64,000 bases of DNA from contig NC_135555.1 in assembly GCF_964340395.1 (NCBI RefSeq), forward strand, positions 10,956,431 to 11,020,430, written 5' to 3'. Source of the stretch: Glandiceps talaboti (Eukaryota; Hemichordata; Enteropneusta; Spengelidae). Made by a program: the position numbers and the translations under genes. The stretch's first letter is position 1, and each line of letters begins with the position of its first letter. Below the pieces are notes generated by a model, which was not told where the DNA came from, did no database searches, and worked only from the letters and a program-made list of their open reading frames with translations. This document shows positions 19,290-31,800 of this stretch, one piece after another.

Positions 19290-19970
19290 CAAATATAGTA
19301 AGACAAGAATTGGTCTGTGTGCTCAGCTCCTGATACCATTCGAGATCGCTAACGTTATCTACCCGTTTTGGCATTCTTGACGTCCAGCTGGTACACATGC
19401 ATAGCACAGACAGAAATGAAAAAGGGCAGTGAGAGAAATTAAAATCAAATGAATTGGTCTGTCTTGCAACTCTTTTTACCATTGAAGATGGCTAACGTTA
19501 TGAATGGATATGTGCTATAACTCTCTTTACCATTCAGGACGGCTAAAGTTATCTACCTGTTTTGTAATTCATGACGTCCAACTGGTAGACATGCATAGCA
19601 CAGACAAATGAAAAGGGGCAGGGAAAGAAATTAAAATAAAATGAATTAGTATGTCTTGTAGTTCTTTTTACCATCAAGATGGCTAGAGTTATGAATGTTA
19701 TAGCTCTGTTCATCATTCGAGAAGGCTAAAGTTATCTACCTGTTTTGACATTCGTGCCAACTGGTAAAATAAAATGAATGGGTCCATGATATACATGTAG
19801 CTCTTTTTACCATTGAGACGACTAAAGTTATCTACCTATTTTGACATTTGTGACGTCCAACTGGCAGACATTCATATCACAGAAAGAAAAGGAAAAGGAT
19901 AGTGGAAATATTTAAAATGAAATGAATGTCTGTGTTGGAGTTGTTCATGATTCAAGACGGCTAAAGTGAA
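19290..19970. repeat. Degenerate long-unit tandem repeat (~180-195 bp)
   Basis: The phrase GTTATCTACC followed by GTTTTG recurs near 19354, 19549, 19731 and 19826. Between copies run related segments with GACGTCCAACTGGTAGACAT, CATAGCACAGACA and AAATGAATTGGTCTGT. Unit length varies and internal deletions are evident, so the array is old. It is non-coding. Confidence 0.6.
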
Positions 19971-22520
19971 TATGGCTATTAAAGTGACTTACTTACTTTA
20001 CACAAGCAGTAATGTGACACGCACCTTCTGATCTTTATTGAGTTCATTTGTTTTCACTAAATGTGATAAATTTTGCATCATACTCTACTGGGTTTGGATA
20101 TCTCTTGCAAAACTTACACTCTACAATTGAAAGATCAGGAACGTTTTACATGAAATTATATGCATTTATGCACATTTAAGAGTCACACTAAATATGCTTT
20201 CAGGTGATACTAAAATTGTCCATATTCATGGATTTCTATAAAGATCTATACATTTGCTATTTTACCATTTGAATTTATCAAACTATGCAGAATCTTTTAC
20301 ATTCAGATGTTTAGGACAAATTCTTAATGTATCAACTACTATATGCATAACACAGTTTTTGGTACAAAGTATGTCATGTAATACATACACGATTCGAACT
20401 CAGTTTTGTTCTTGTAGACTACAATGTACAGCATAGTGAGTATTGGGGAAAGTGTTTGTTCGTTTATTCAATCAATAAACTTTTGACACTCAAGACAGAT
20501 GTGTTATTAACTGAACCAAAAAACTATTTGGCCTCCTACATAAAAGTATTCCAAGTCCCATTCTTACTCCTACAAGCGAATTTGCTGACAAAGTTATGGT
20601 TAAGATATGATTGCATTACAAAAGAAAACGCACACGATTGCCAGAAATGTGTCATGTTTTGAACAAAAGTAGGTCAAAAACACCGACATTGGAACAGGAA
20701 CTACTCGAAAGATGAAGTAATGATTACCTCAAGAAATCGCCAACGTCCTCAATAGCTCATTTAACATAACTGATAGTTTGCCATACTTAAGTCCAATATC
20801 AAAGTATGATTTTAAAAAAGTTACATAAATGTATACAAGATATTATGACAACATAGCCTAACGAAATAAATCTATACACATACGAATTACATGTTAGCAT
20901 CGAATACATTTATCAAAAGACAGCAACACACTTTTGTAGTAAAACGTGTTATTTAGAAATTTAAATTTAAATTATACCTACAAAATTAAATTTAGATCAA
21001 TAGGATTTTAGTATCCACAAATAACAATCAAAATAATATCAATTTTTAATGGGCAAGGCAAATCTGGGCTATTCATTACCATGGTTATAAGGAATTTATA
21101 GTACAAGTAAAACATGTAGTACATGTTTTGCGCACCTCATATCCATCGGTAATAACAATGCAAAGTACAGTGCCAACAACCAAAAAATCAAAATAATATT
21201 CATTTTTGAGGGGTCACCATGTGTCCACCTACTATATTGTATGGGGTTTGCAAGTGATGCACGTCGCACAACGATGCGATGTCAAAATCACACAGTGTTA
21301 CTAAGTTAGATAATACAGTTAAAAATATGGCTGAAATATGGCCCTCCCGTGACAACCGTTTTGTAAAAAGTAACCCCCCACCCATTCCCCCGGCCCTCCC
21401 CCTGTAAATACTGAAGGCTCCCTTGACGTTACAAAAAAACATTACAACGTCAACCCATATATAAATCATTGTACAAAAGTTCGGTCAAACAATTTATTCT
21501 GGACAGCTATCACACATAGTCATAGTTTATTTTCACATTTGCTGCCCTGTCTATTATAGTTAGGTTATTGTACTCACCAATTTGACGGACAGCAAACATC
21601 CACATATTAATTGCTTACTGTGTAATGCATGTACTATATTGTAGCTTTCAGTGATAGTTTTAGAGTATATAAATATCATAAACCTATCTTTAACTTCCAT
21701 TTCTGTTCGGCGTTCACAATAGTTTGTCCTGATATACACCACACATGGTCTCTCACTCAGTTCAACTCTGTCAATTAATATGGTATCCGTGGGTAATAAC
21801 ATCCCTGTACTTCACATATGTCTTGGCAGCCACGTTCATTTTCATGGCATTTACTGTTTGACGATTACAACATTTGTTGGTAAACAGTTCAATGTATTTA
21901 CAGTGCTGGATGTTATAAAGAATTTCCTGGTATAAAGCCCATAGTTCTAGTGTGAGTAGATTTAGATTCTGCCAATGTGTTATACATGATGAAGCCAGCT
22001 GAATTGGACGGTCACACGAGTTGGAAGGTCAACATTTGTTGAAAGGCTCTCTTAATTCCCTAGATGATATCTGCTTGTTTTGCTAACTGAGTGAAGTTGG
22101 TTTCCATGACAACCATGTTTCAGAGTTCCATGGATTCTATTTTCGCTGTTTCCAACAAGTAACAAATCATTGTTATATAATCCCCGGTCACAACCTTTCT
22201 TATTGTAGACGCTTCAGGTTTTTCCATTGTATTTTAAGTTCACGTCTTGCCCGTGTATAGTGGGTTGTGGTAACCTTATCCATGGTGGTTACTTGTTTGT
22301 ACAAAAAGAGCTCGAAGTCACGGTCACTAGCTAGCTTGTGAATATACACATCAAAGTCTCACAAATCTAATGCCACAGTGTGTAGTAAAGAGCTAAACTT
22401 TACATCGCCCGGGAGTTTCTAAAAATATTTTGTATAATTATAAGTATCACCAATAATTGACTAATCAAGACTCTCGTTAACCTTAGAGTTTAGAATAGCA
22501 CTTCTTGTCTAATTGAGAAT
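19971..22520. other. Intergenic sequence, no gene seen
   Basis: About 2.5 kb with scattered frames of 60-89 codons, none with a recognisable domain or splice context, and no shared repeat found. Confidence 0.4.
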
Positions 22521-22522
22521 TC

Positions 22523-22795
22523 TTGACTCCATCATGTTCTCCCAACGGCTGTGGTACCAATCTTTATGTTTGTGTTCTGTTGAATAAAAGTGTTTTGCAC
22601 TGGAAAGTTTATACCACCGGGCCAAATGAGTTATGTGACCAAAATGATAAAAAAAATGAGATTCACTTTGTTTTACATTGCAGTTTTAATGATGGCGTAG
22701 GCAATACTTTTGTCACACAAAAAACACTGAATACATCAGATAATGAGATACTGTCAGATAATGAGAAATTAAAGTACTTGGTGACAAATCTATGA
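22523..22795 (+). pseudogene. Possible LINE ORF2 C-terminal remnant
   Basis: A 90-codon frame ends in a pattern reminiscent of the C-terminal Cys/His region of non-LTR retrotransposon reverse transcriptases. The signature is Leu-Cys-Asp-Gln, an acidic residue and Glu-Ile-His-Phe-Val-Leu-His-Cys at about residues 37-53, followed by a hydrophilic tail ending Lys-Tyr-Leu-Val-Thr-Asn-Leu. In intact LINEs this motif (E-x-HFLLxC) lies downstream of the RT domain. No RT core is present upstream, so this would be a 5'-truncated dead copy. It stops right at the left terminus of the next element (22791). Assignment is by motif resemblance only. Confidence 0.35.
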
Positions 22796-22839
22796 AAACC
22801 CGTTAGTGCCATCCACAAAAGCAAACAAATATATATATC

Positions 22840-23530
22840 TCATGTTCTCGACTTATTATCTCGTGTGCACGAGATATTAACCCCCCCCCCAAAAAAAAAT
22901 AAATGAATAAATAAAATTTTTGTGGAAAATGAAGTTATCTCGTGCTCACAACTTATTATCTTGTGCGCATGACTTATTATCTCATGCTCACGACTTATTA
23001 TCTCGTGCACACGAGATATCAAAACAAAAAAAAATTGTGAAAAATGAAGTCATCTCGACTCGTGCTCATGACTTATTATTTCGTGTGCACGACTTATTAT
23101 TTCGTGCTCACAACTTATAATCTCATGCACACAACTTATTATCTTGTGCGCACGAGATAACATCAAAAGCAAAAAAATAAAAAATGAAAATTTGAGGAAA
23201 GCGAAGTTATCTCGCGCTCACGATTTATTATCTTGTGCGCGCGACTTACTATCTCATGCTCACGACTTATTATCTTATGTGCAAGACTTATCTCATTTGC
23301 ATGAGATATCAAAACAAAACAAAATTTCACGCAAAACAAAGTTATCTTGGGCTCACGACATATTAGCTCGTGCGCACGACTTATTATCTCGTGCTCATGA
23401 CATTATCTCGTGCACACGACTTGTTTTCCTTTTTTTTTGGTTTTGATATCGCTTGTGCACAAGATAATAAGTTGTAAGCACGAGATAATAAGTCATGTGC
23501 ATGAGATAATAAGTCGTGAGCATGAGATAA
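22840..23530. repeat. 21 bp minisatellite, left arm
   Basis: Degenerate repeats of the type CGACTTATTATCTCGTGCTCA (21 bp) run mostly forward to about 23410 and then in reverse orientation from about 23447 to 23530. Spacers rich in A with GAAGTTATCTCG recur between groups. Single units are themselves near-palindromic around CTCGTG/CACGAG. The regular 7-residue open frames on both strands follow from the 21 bp period and are not genes. Confidence 0.85.
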
Positions 23531-24361
23531 TGAAGTCCGGGACGGGGACTTATGGATTTTGTTCCGACCGTCTGTCCGACCGGAACCGTTTCTTGAAGAT
23601 GCCTGGACCGACTTTTTTCAAACTTGGTACAGGGGCAACATACTATGGCATACATATGCACGTCAATTTGTTTCATGATACGATCCAATATGGCCACCTA
23701 GCAGCCATTTGTTTGCGAATTTTCCATGTCCAAAGCCATAACTCAGACATGCTTTAACAGATCTCATTCAAAGTTGGTATTAGGACAGTGTTCTATGACA
23801 TACATGTGCATATTCATTGTTGTTGTGATACGATCCAATATGGCTGCCTGACACCCATTTTGTTTGCGAATTTTCCATGTCCAAAGCCATAACTCAGACA
23901 TGCTTGAACAAATCTCATTCAAAGTTGGTATTAGCACAGTGTTCTATGATATACATGTGCATATCCATTTTTGTCGTGATACAATCCGATATGGGTGCCT
24001 AGCAGCCATTTTGCTGGCGCAGTTTTCATGTCCAAAGCTATAACTCAGACATGCTTGTTCAGGTCCCCCCCCCATACCCAACCCATCCTTTATTGTTGAA
24101 TGGTTTATTCCATGATGTCATCTTGAAGAGTAGGCATGTCCCATGTCCAACGAGGAGACACAACATGAGTAGGCATGTGCAACGAACAGACACAACATAT
24201 CTAAGTCTGTTTGATTTAGGTTCACAAGTGTTGTTGTGTGATCAGAGTAGTGATATCAAAAACAACCATATGAGGCCAAACAACATTAACCAGGTTTGAA
24301 AATGACAACATAAACTGCCAGTTCCTTAAAACCCAATCATAGCGGGACTATGTCATTCTCA
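23531..24361. repeat. Central segment with ~150 bp tandem units
   Basis: The phrase CAAAGCCATAACTCAGACAT recurs at 23731, 23882 and (one mismatch) 24032, giving a period of about 150 bp. Associated words are GATACGATCCAATATGG and TCATTCAAAGTTGGTATTA. The style of this repeat resembles the one in GST intron 3 (54870-55640). It is non-coding. Confidence 0.7.
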
Positions 24362-24972
24362 ATGACTTGTTATCTTGTGCTCACGACTTATTATCTCGTG
24401 CTCACTACTTATTATCTCATGTGCAGGATATAACATCAAAAGCAATAAAAAAAATGTGGAAAACGAAGTTATCTCGGGCTCACGACTTATTATCTCGTGT
24501 GCACAACTTGTTCTCTGCAATTTTTTTCAGTTCTGATATCTCTTGCACATGAGATAATAAGTCGTGAGCACAAAATAATAAGTCATGCGCGTGAGATAAT
24601 AAGTTGTGAGCACGAGATAACATCAAAAACAAGAAAAAAATGAAAGTTTGCGGAAAACAGAGTTATCCTGTATGCACGACTTATTATCTCAGGCTCTAAA
24701 CTTATTATCTCATACTCACGACTTATTATTTTGTGCTCATGACTTAACATCTCATGTGCACAACTTATTATCTCATATGCACTACTTATTATCTTGTGCG
24801 CACGACTTGTTATCTCATGTGCTTGACTTATTACCTCATGTGTACGACATATTATCTTGTGAGCATGAGGTAACATATCATGCGCACGAGATAATTAGTC
24901 GTGAGCACGAGATAACTTCGTTTTCCACACAATTTTTTTAGATATCTCATGCGCATGAGATAATAAGTCGAG
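24362..24972. repeat. 21 bp minisatellite, right arm
   Basis: The same 21 bp family as the left arm, alternating in orientation: forward near 24362-24510, inverted near 24546-24625, forward near 24675-24850, inverted near 24860-24970. The arm is therefore itself built of inverted blocks. Confidence 0.85.
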
Positions 24973-25011
24973 AAAGCCTGTTAGTGCCATCTACAAAAGT
25001 ATATATATATA

Positions 25012-25064
<53 letters not shown>

Positions 25065-25069
25065 GTATA

Positions 25070-25146
<77 letters not shown>

Positions 25147-25172
25147 TTTTGTAGATGGCACTAACAGGCTTT
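24973..25172. repeat. Hairpin of 27 bp perfect arms around (TA)n
   Basis: AAAGCCTGTTAGTGCCATCT and the following seven bases (24973-24999) are an exact reverse complement of 25146-25172. The loop is a 144 bp TA-rich run (25001-25144) with a few TGTA interruptions. This stand-alone 200 bp unit would qualify as a MITE. Confidence 0.9.
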
Positions 25173-25176
25173 CATA

Positions 25177-26355
25177 CAAATCAGATTAGGAATACAGCAA
25201 AAATATTTGAAGCCGCCTTTTAAAAATGCCATGAAACTTTGTATCAGAGTTAATCTATTTTTTCTCACACTGAATGTACAATTACTTTTTTTCACTGTAA
25301 CCTCTCTATATTGCCAATGTATCCTGTTTTTTGTTTAAGGTGACTTACAAGCCTGATAGGCTGGGATGTATTTTATATCATTAATTAATTGACAGTATAC
25401 TTTTAAATGTGTAAAACTTCTATTAAATGGTGGAAAAGAAACAAAAGACCATAGGCACGTACAGCTAATAGTGCATGTTTCAACGTATTTTATTTTGATA
25501 ACATAGTTTGTCTTACGTTAACGTTATACATGTAAAGGTCACACTGATCGTGCTGAGATACATTACTAGAAATATATTTACACTTAGAGTAAATTCATAA
25601 AAATAAAAATATAAAAAAGCATTCCCAGTGGTCAAATCTAAATAAATAAAGCAAACAACTACCGGGAAGTACATTTAAAACATCTTGCAAAAACTAGTTT
25701 GGTTAAATACGTAAACGACAATAACACTTTTATTTCTCTTTGATTTTTGTTTTATTTGATGAGTGAAGTAAACATTTCACTTCATTTCAACTTGTTTCTA
25801 CCCCATTACGAGTTGCTTGCATAATTGATCATGTTCCATAATTAGGCAATGTCTTACGAATGCATACTACAAATTAAGAGTCAACATTAATGATAACGAT
25901 GTTATCAAACACCTAGTTAGCAGTAAGGAGAACTAAATTAGGGAGGGGTACCATTTCAAGTTACAAATAAATTTAGTTAACAAGTTGCTGATTGGTAGTC
26001 GATATGGAGTACAATTCCACCACAGTTAGTAGGTAGACACACATCCATGGCCAAAAGTCAGATAATTTGCATGTATTTTTACATTTAACTCATACATGTT
26101 TTATATTTTTAACAGTAGTTAGAAATCATTTTCTTTTTTATATTCTATGACTGCACAGAATACATTCTAGGATCATCGCCCATGTATTAAATGTAGACAC
26201 TCACCCATGGCCAGAAGTCAGATAATTTGTCTGTGATTGATAGATGATGCAAACTTACAAATATTGTTACGCCTATTGTCAACGGTGTCAATTGTCTGAT
26301 ATTTTCATGTTTCAGATGATAATGTCTCTAGAATGATAACATCTTGCTCCCCTAC
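25177..26355. other. Intergenic sequence, no gene seen
   Basis: AT-rich sequence with one local direct repeat of about 40 bp (CATGGCCAAAAGTCAGATAATTT near 26047 and a close copy near 26206). No exon recognised. Confidence 0.45.
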
Positions 26356-26361
26356 TTTATT
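26356..26361 (-). terminator. Polyadenylation signal for the 26.4 kb gene
   Basis: AATAAA on the minus strand lies 8 bases beyond the TGA stop codon (26370-26372). It is well placed for a terminal exon with a very short 3' UTR. Confidence 0.5.
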
Positions 26362-26369
26362 GAAGGTTA

Positions 26370-26812
26370 TCATATAGTTTGCTTGTTCTCCATTTTGCGA
26401 AGCTTAAAGTTTAGCATTCTCCAATTGTAGAAACCATAAAGTAAAGGATCAGTGGGAAATAATTCTTCAATTGTCCTTTGCTTAGGTTCGTGGGAGATTG
26501 GAGTATGAACTTCCTCCTCAGATGATGATGAATCAAATCGTGGCAACTCAGTTTGTAGAGAAGATGAATGGTTAGAATCATGATCAGTCAGAAATACATC
26601 TTTCTGGGTCCTTTTCTTTGATTCACAGTATATAGGTGTATGAACTTGCTCCTCATATGATGAATCGAATGAAGGTAACGCAGTAAGCGGATGAGATGAA
26701 TGTTTTTGCAACTTGTGAAGTTTTCTTTTTCTTTGTCTTCTAGCTTTACTACGTCTCTTTATGGATGCAGTGTTTCTTTTCCCCCATACTCTGGTAGATC
26801 TACAAATGATAA
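26370..26812 (-). CDS. Probable terminal exon, basic/Ser-rich repeat protein
   Basis: The product is not recognised. The open frame gives 154 residues counted from an upstream ATG at 26834, but an AG acceptor at 26813-26814 or 26800-26801 more likely starts the exon. It shows a strongly basic cluster (about residues 19-41, many Arg-Lys pairs, nuclear-localisation or juxtamembrane-like). Two imperfect tandem repeats of about 35 residues follow (about 50-84 and 93-129). Each has a Leu-Pro-x-Phe-Asp-Ser-Ser start, an acidic patch and a Glu-x-Val-His-Thr-Pro-Ile core. The Ser/Glu patches resemble CK2 sites. It ends with an aromatic, basic tail and TGA, then AATAAA 8 bases on. Upstream exons would lie beyond the satellite array or in the 26.8-27.2 kb gap. 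A cytoplasmic tail of a receptor or a nuclear protein are both possible. Confidence 0.55.
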
Positions 26813-27189
26813 CTAAATTTAATGGCATATACATGCAGTTTCAATCTTTTTAAAAATCACCAGCACGACACATTAATTGCATTAGTTAGGTAGTTATTTA
26901 TAGTGCTTTACTTTAAAAGCCCCTGTCCGGGTTATTTAATAATCCTAACTTGTCAATTTTTCCCCCATTTCAATGACACAACTAAGAAAAACTATCAATA
27001 CTGAGGCATATTTTTTTTACTCATATGCTGTCCCAATTATACGTACTTGACATGAATATGTATACATGTCACCTGTCGTCTCATCAATACATCTACATAT
27101 GTAGAATATACTACACATTGACACTGCAATTACAACATCATCTAACATTTTACATTAAAAGGCAATGAAGAACCAATACTATTCAAGCT
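26813..27189. other. Short gap between exon and satellite
   Basis: AT-rich sequence. On the minus strand a possible 51 nt open segment with AG/GT edges (about 27080-27133) would join in phase to the acceptor at 26813, but its translation is not distinctive, so I do not call it. Confidence 0.25.
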
Positions 27190-27610
27190 AAACTTGTGTT
27201 TTATCCCTACACAGTACATATTACAAAATGGCTGAGTTGTGTGGCCACACTCATCAGAGATCATTGACCGTCACACCACAAACCATCTAAACTTTGTTAT
27301 CCCTACACAGTACATATTACAAAAAGGCTGAGTTGTGTGGCCGCACTCACCAAAGATCATTGACCGTCACACCACGAACCATCTAAACTTTGTTATATCC
27401 CTACACAGTACATATTTACAAAATGGCTGAGTTATGTGGCCACAACCATCAGAGATCACTGACCGTCACACCACAAACCATCTAAACTTTGTTATCCCTA
27501 CACAGTACATATTACAAAATGGCTGAGTTGTGTGGCCGCACTCACCAAAGATCATTGACCGTCACACCACGAACCATCTAAACTTTGTTATCCCTACACA
27601 GTACATATTT

Positions 27611-27929
27611 ACCATTACTGGGACAAGCCATTAAAGAAGCAAGTCCACTTGTTATCAAAGAGTACCAATATTTACACATGTGATGATGGGCTCTTACATA
27701 ACACAAGTAAACAGTGTAGTTCACAGCGTAAGATCATTTCTAAGGAGTGGGTCAATTGAGGCAAACCTTATCTCCGTCTTATATCAGTTGTTATCAATTT
27801 ATTAGGCTATTATAAGTAACACTACAAACAGCTTTAGAGATGCAAACAACTTTTATGACACCCGTTTTCGTCAGGCAAGCCCGCGGGTTTGTTGCACTTG
27901 GACCGTTAATGGCTTGTGAATGTCATGAA
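27611..27929. mobile_element. MITE inserted in the satellite
   Basis: The array is interrupted by about 319 bp of unrelated sequence. ACAAGCCATTAA at 27623-27634 is repeated inverted at 27906-27917, and weaker similarity extends outward. Satellite monomer sequence stops within the CATATT of one unit and resumes at AAAATGGCTGAG, consistent with insertion at the monomer junction. No coding capacity is present. No clean target-site duplication was found. Confidence 0.6.
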
Positions 27930-28899
27930 AATGGCTGAGTTATCGGGCCACAACCATCAGAGATCACTGACCATCACACCACAAACCATCTAAACTTTGT
28001 TATCCCTACACACTACATATTACAAAATGGCTGAGTTGTGTGGCCACACTCATAAGAGATCACTGACCGTCACGCCACAAACCATCTAAACTTTGTTATC
28101 CCTACACAGTACAATATATTACAAAATGGCTGAGTTATGTGGCCACAACCATCAGAGATCACTGACCGTCACACCACAAACCATCTAAACTTTGTTATCC
28201 CTACACAGTACATATTACAAAATGGCTGAGTTGTGTGGCCACACTCATCAGAGATCATTGACCGTCACACCACAACACCATCTAAACTTTGTTATCCCTA
28301 CACAGTACATATTATAAAATGGCTGAGTTGTGTGGCCACACTCATCAGAGATCACTGACCGTCACACCACAAACCATCTAAACTTTGTTATCCCTACACA
28401 GTACAATATATTACAAAATGGCTGAGTTGTGTGGCCATACTCATCAGAGATCACTGACCGTCACACCACACACCATCTAAACTATTTTATCCTACACAGT
28501 ACATATTATAAAATGGCTGAGTTGTGTGGCCACACTCATCAGAGATCACTGACCGTCACACCACAAACCATCTAAACTTTGTTATCCCTACCCAGTACAA
28601 TATATTACAAAATGGCTGAGTTGTGTGGCCATACTCATCAGAGATCACTGACCGTCACACCACAAACCATCTAAGCTTTGTTATCCCTACACAGTATATA
28701 TTACAAAATACAAAATGGCTGAGTTGTTTGGTTACACTCATCAGAGATCATTGACCGTCACACCACAAACCATGTAAACTTTGTTATCCCTACACAGTAC
28801 ATATTACAAAATGGCTGAGTTGTGTGGCCACACTCATCAGAGTTCACTGACCGTCACACCACAAACCATCTAAACATTGTTATCCCTACACACTACATA

Positions 28900-31800
28900 T
28901 TACAAAATGGCTGAGTTGTGTGGCCACACTCATCATAGATCATTGGCCGTCACACAACAAAACCATCTAAACTATTTTATCCCTACACAGTACATATTAC
29001 AAAATGGCTGAGTTGTGTGGCCACACTCATCAGAGATCATTGACCGTCACACCACAAAACCATCTAAACTATTTTATCCCTACACAGTACATATTACAAA
29101 ATGGCTGAGTTGTGTGGCCACACTCATCAGAGTTCACTGACCGTCATGCCACACACCATCTAAACTATTTTATCCTACACAGTACATATTACAAAATGGC
29201 TGAGTTGTGTGGCCACACTCATCAGAGATCATTGACCGTCACACAACAAACCATCTAAACTTTGTTATCCCTACACAGTACATATTATAAAATGGCTGAG
29301 TTGTGTGGCCACGCTCATCAGAGATCACTGACCGTCACATCACAAACCATCTAAACTTTGTTATCCCTACACAGTACAATATATTACAAAATGGCTGAGT
29401 TGTGTGGCCATACTCATCAGAGATCACTGACCGTCACACCACAAACCATCTAAACTTTGTTATCCCTACACAGTACAATATATTACAAAATGGCTGAGTT
29501 GTGTGGCCATACTCATCAGAGATCACTGACCGTCACACCACAAACCATCTAAACTTTGTTATCCCTACACAGTACAATATATTACAAAATGGCTGAGTTG
29601 TGTGGTCACACTCATCAGAGATCATTGACCGTCACATCACAAACCATGTAAACTTTGTTATCCCTACACAGTACATATTACAAAATGGCTGAGTTGTGTG
29701 GCCACACTCATCAGAGTTCACTGACCGTCACACCACAAACCATCTAAACATTGTTATCCCTACACACTACATATTACAAAATGGCTGAGTTGTGTGGCCA
29801 CACTCATCAGAGATCATTGACCGTCACACCACAAACCATCTAAACTTTATTATCCCTACACAGTACATATTACAAAATGGCTGAGTTTTGTGGCCACACT
29901 CATCATAGATCATTGACCGTCACACCACAAACCATCTAAACTTTGTTATCCTTACACAGTACATATTACAAAATGGCTGAGTTTTGTGGCCACACTCATC
30001 GTAGATCATTGACCGTCACACCACAAACCATCTAAACTTTATTATCCCTACACAGTACATATTACAAAATGGCTGAGTTGTGTGGCCACACTCATAAGAG
30101 ATCATTGACCGTCACACCACAAACCATCTAAACTTTGTTATCCTTACACAGTACATATTACAAAATGGCTGAGTTTTGTGGCCACACTCATCATAGATCA
30201 TTGACCGTCACACCACAAACCATCTAAACTTTATTATCCCTACACACTACATATTACAAAATGGCTGAGTTGTGTGGCCACACTCATCAGAGATCATTGA
30301 CCGTCACACCACAAACCATCTAAACTTTATTATCCCTACACAGTACATATTACAAAATGGCTGAGTTTTGTGGCCACACTCATCATAGATCATTGACCGT
30401 CACACCACAAACCATCTAAACTTTATTATCCCTACACACTACATATTACAAAATGGCTGAGTTGTGTGGCCACACTCATCAGAGATCATTGACCGTCACA
30501 CCACAAACCATCTAAACTTTGTTATCCTTACACAGTACATATTACAAAATGGCTGAGTTTTGTGGCCACACTCATCATAGATCATTGACCGTCACACCAC
30601 AAACCATCTAAACGTTATTATCCCTACACACTACATATTACAAAATGGCTGAGTTGTGTGGCCACACTCATAAGAGATCATTGACCGTCACACCACAAAC
30701 CATCTAAACTTTGTTATCCTTACACAGTACATATTACAAAATGGCTGAGTTTTGTGGCCACACTCATCATAGATCATTGACCGTCACACCACAAACCATC
30801 TAAACTTTATTATCCCTACACACTACATATTACAAAATGGCTGAGTTGTGTGGCCACACTCATCAGAGATCATTGACCGTCACACCACAAACCATCTAAA
30901 CTTTGTTATCCCTACACAGTACATATTACAAAAAGGCTGAGTTGTGTGGCCGCACTCACCAAAGATCATTGACCGTCACATCACAAACCATGTAAACTTT
31001 GTTATCCCTACACAGTACATATTACAAAATGGCTGAGTTTTGTGGCCACACTCATCATAGATCATTGACCGTCACACCACATACCATCTAAACATTGTTA
31101 TCCCTACACACTACATATTACAAAATGGCTGAGTTGTGTGGCCACACTCATCAGAGATCATTGACCGTCACACCACAAAACCATCTAAACTATTTTATCC
31201 CTACACAGTACATATTACAAAATGGCTGAGTTGTGTGGCCACACTCATCAGAGTTCACTGACCGTCACACCACAAACCATCTAAACATTGTTATCCCTAC
31301 ACACTACATATTACAAAATGGCTGAGTTGTGTGGCCACACTCATCATAGATCATTGACCGTCACACAACGAAACCATCTAAACTATTTTATCCCTACACA
31401 GTACATATTACAAAATGGCTGAGTTGTGTGGCCACACTCATCAGAGATCATTGACCTTCACACCACAAAACCATCTAAACTATTTTATCCCTACACAGTT
31501 CATATTACAAAATGGCTGAGTTGTGTGGCCATAATCATCAGAGATCACTGACCGTCACACCACAAACCATGTAAACTTTGTTATCCCTACACAGTACATA
31601 TTACAAAATGGCTGAGTTATGTGGCCACACTCATAAGAGATCATTGACCGTCACACCACAAACCATCTAAACTTTGTTATCCCTACACAGTACAACATAT
31701 TACAAAATGGCTGAGTTGTGTGGTCACACTCATCAGAGATCATTGACCGTCACACCACAAACCATCTAAACTTTGTTATCCCTACACAGTACATGTTACA

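Larger units (their letters stand above)
22791..25176. mobile_element. Composite inverted-repeat element with minisatellite arms
   Basis: A ~32 bp terminal motif containing GTTAGTGCCATC occurs at 22791-22822, again in the same orientation at 24973-24999, and inverted at 25145-25176. The outermost pair forms imperfect TIRs of a ~2.39 kb unit. Inside lie two blocks of 21 bp minisatellite repeats (22840-23530 and 24362-24972) separated by ~830 bp that includes ~150 bp tandem units. The right end is a second hairpin with 27 bp perfect arms around (TA)n. Elements with inverted, tandem-repeat-built arms are called foldback elements; equating this with that class is inference. No transposase is present. 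Confidence 0.65.

Noticed and set aside
20380-20410. Possible tRNA B-box (GAGTTCGAATC on the minus strand)
   Set aside because: No A box, acceptor stem or cloverleaf could be built around it.
22920-24941. Multiple 60-100 residue His/Leu/Ser-rich ORFs
   Set aside because: The 21 bp repeat period keeps frames open on both strands; sequences mirror each other.
22840-24972. CRISPR-like pattern of short near-palindromic repeats
   Set aside because: Units are contiguous 21 bp repeats without unique spacers, switch orientation, and lie in an animal genome inside a TIR-bounded element.
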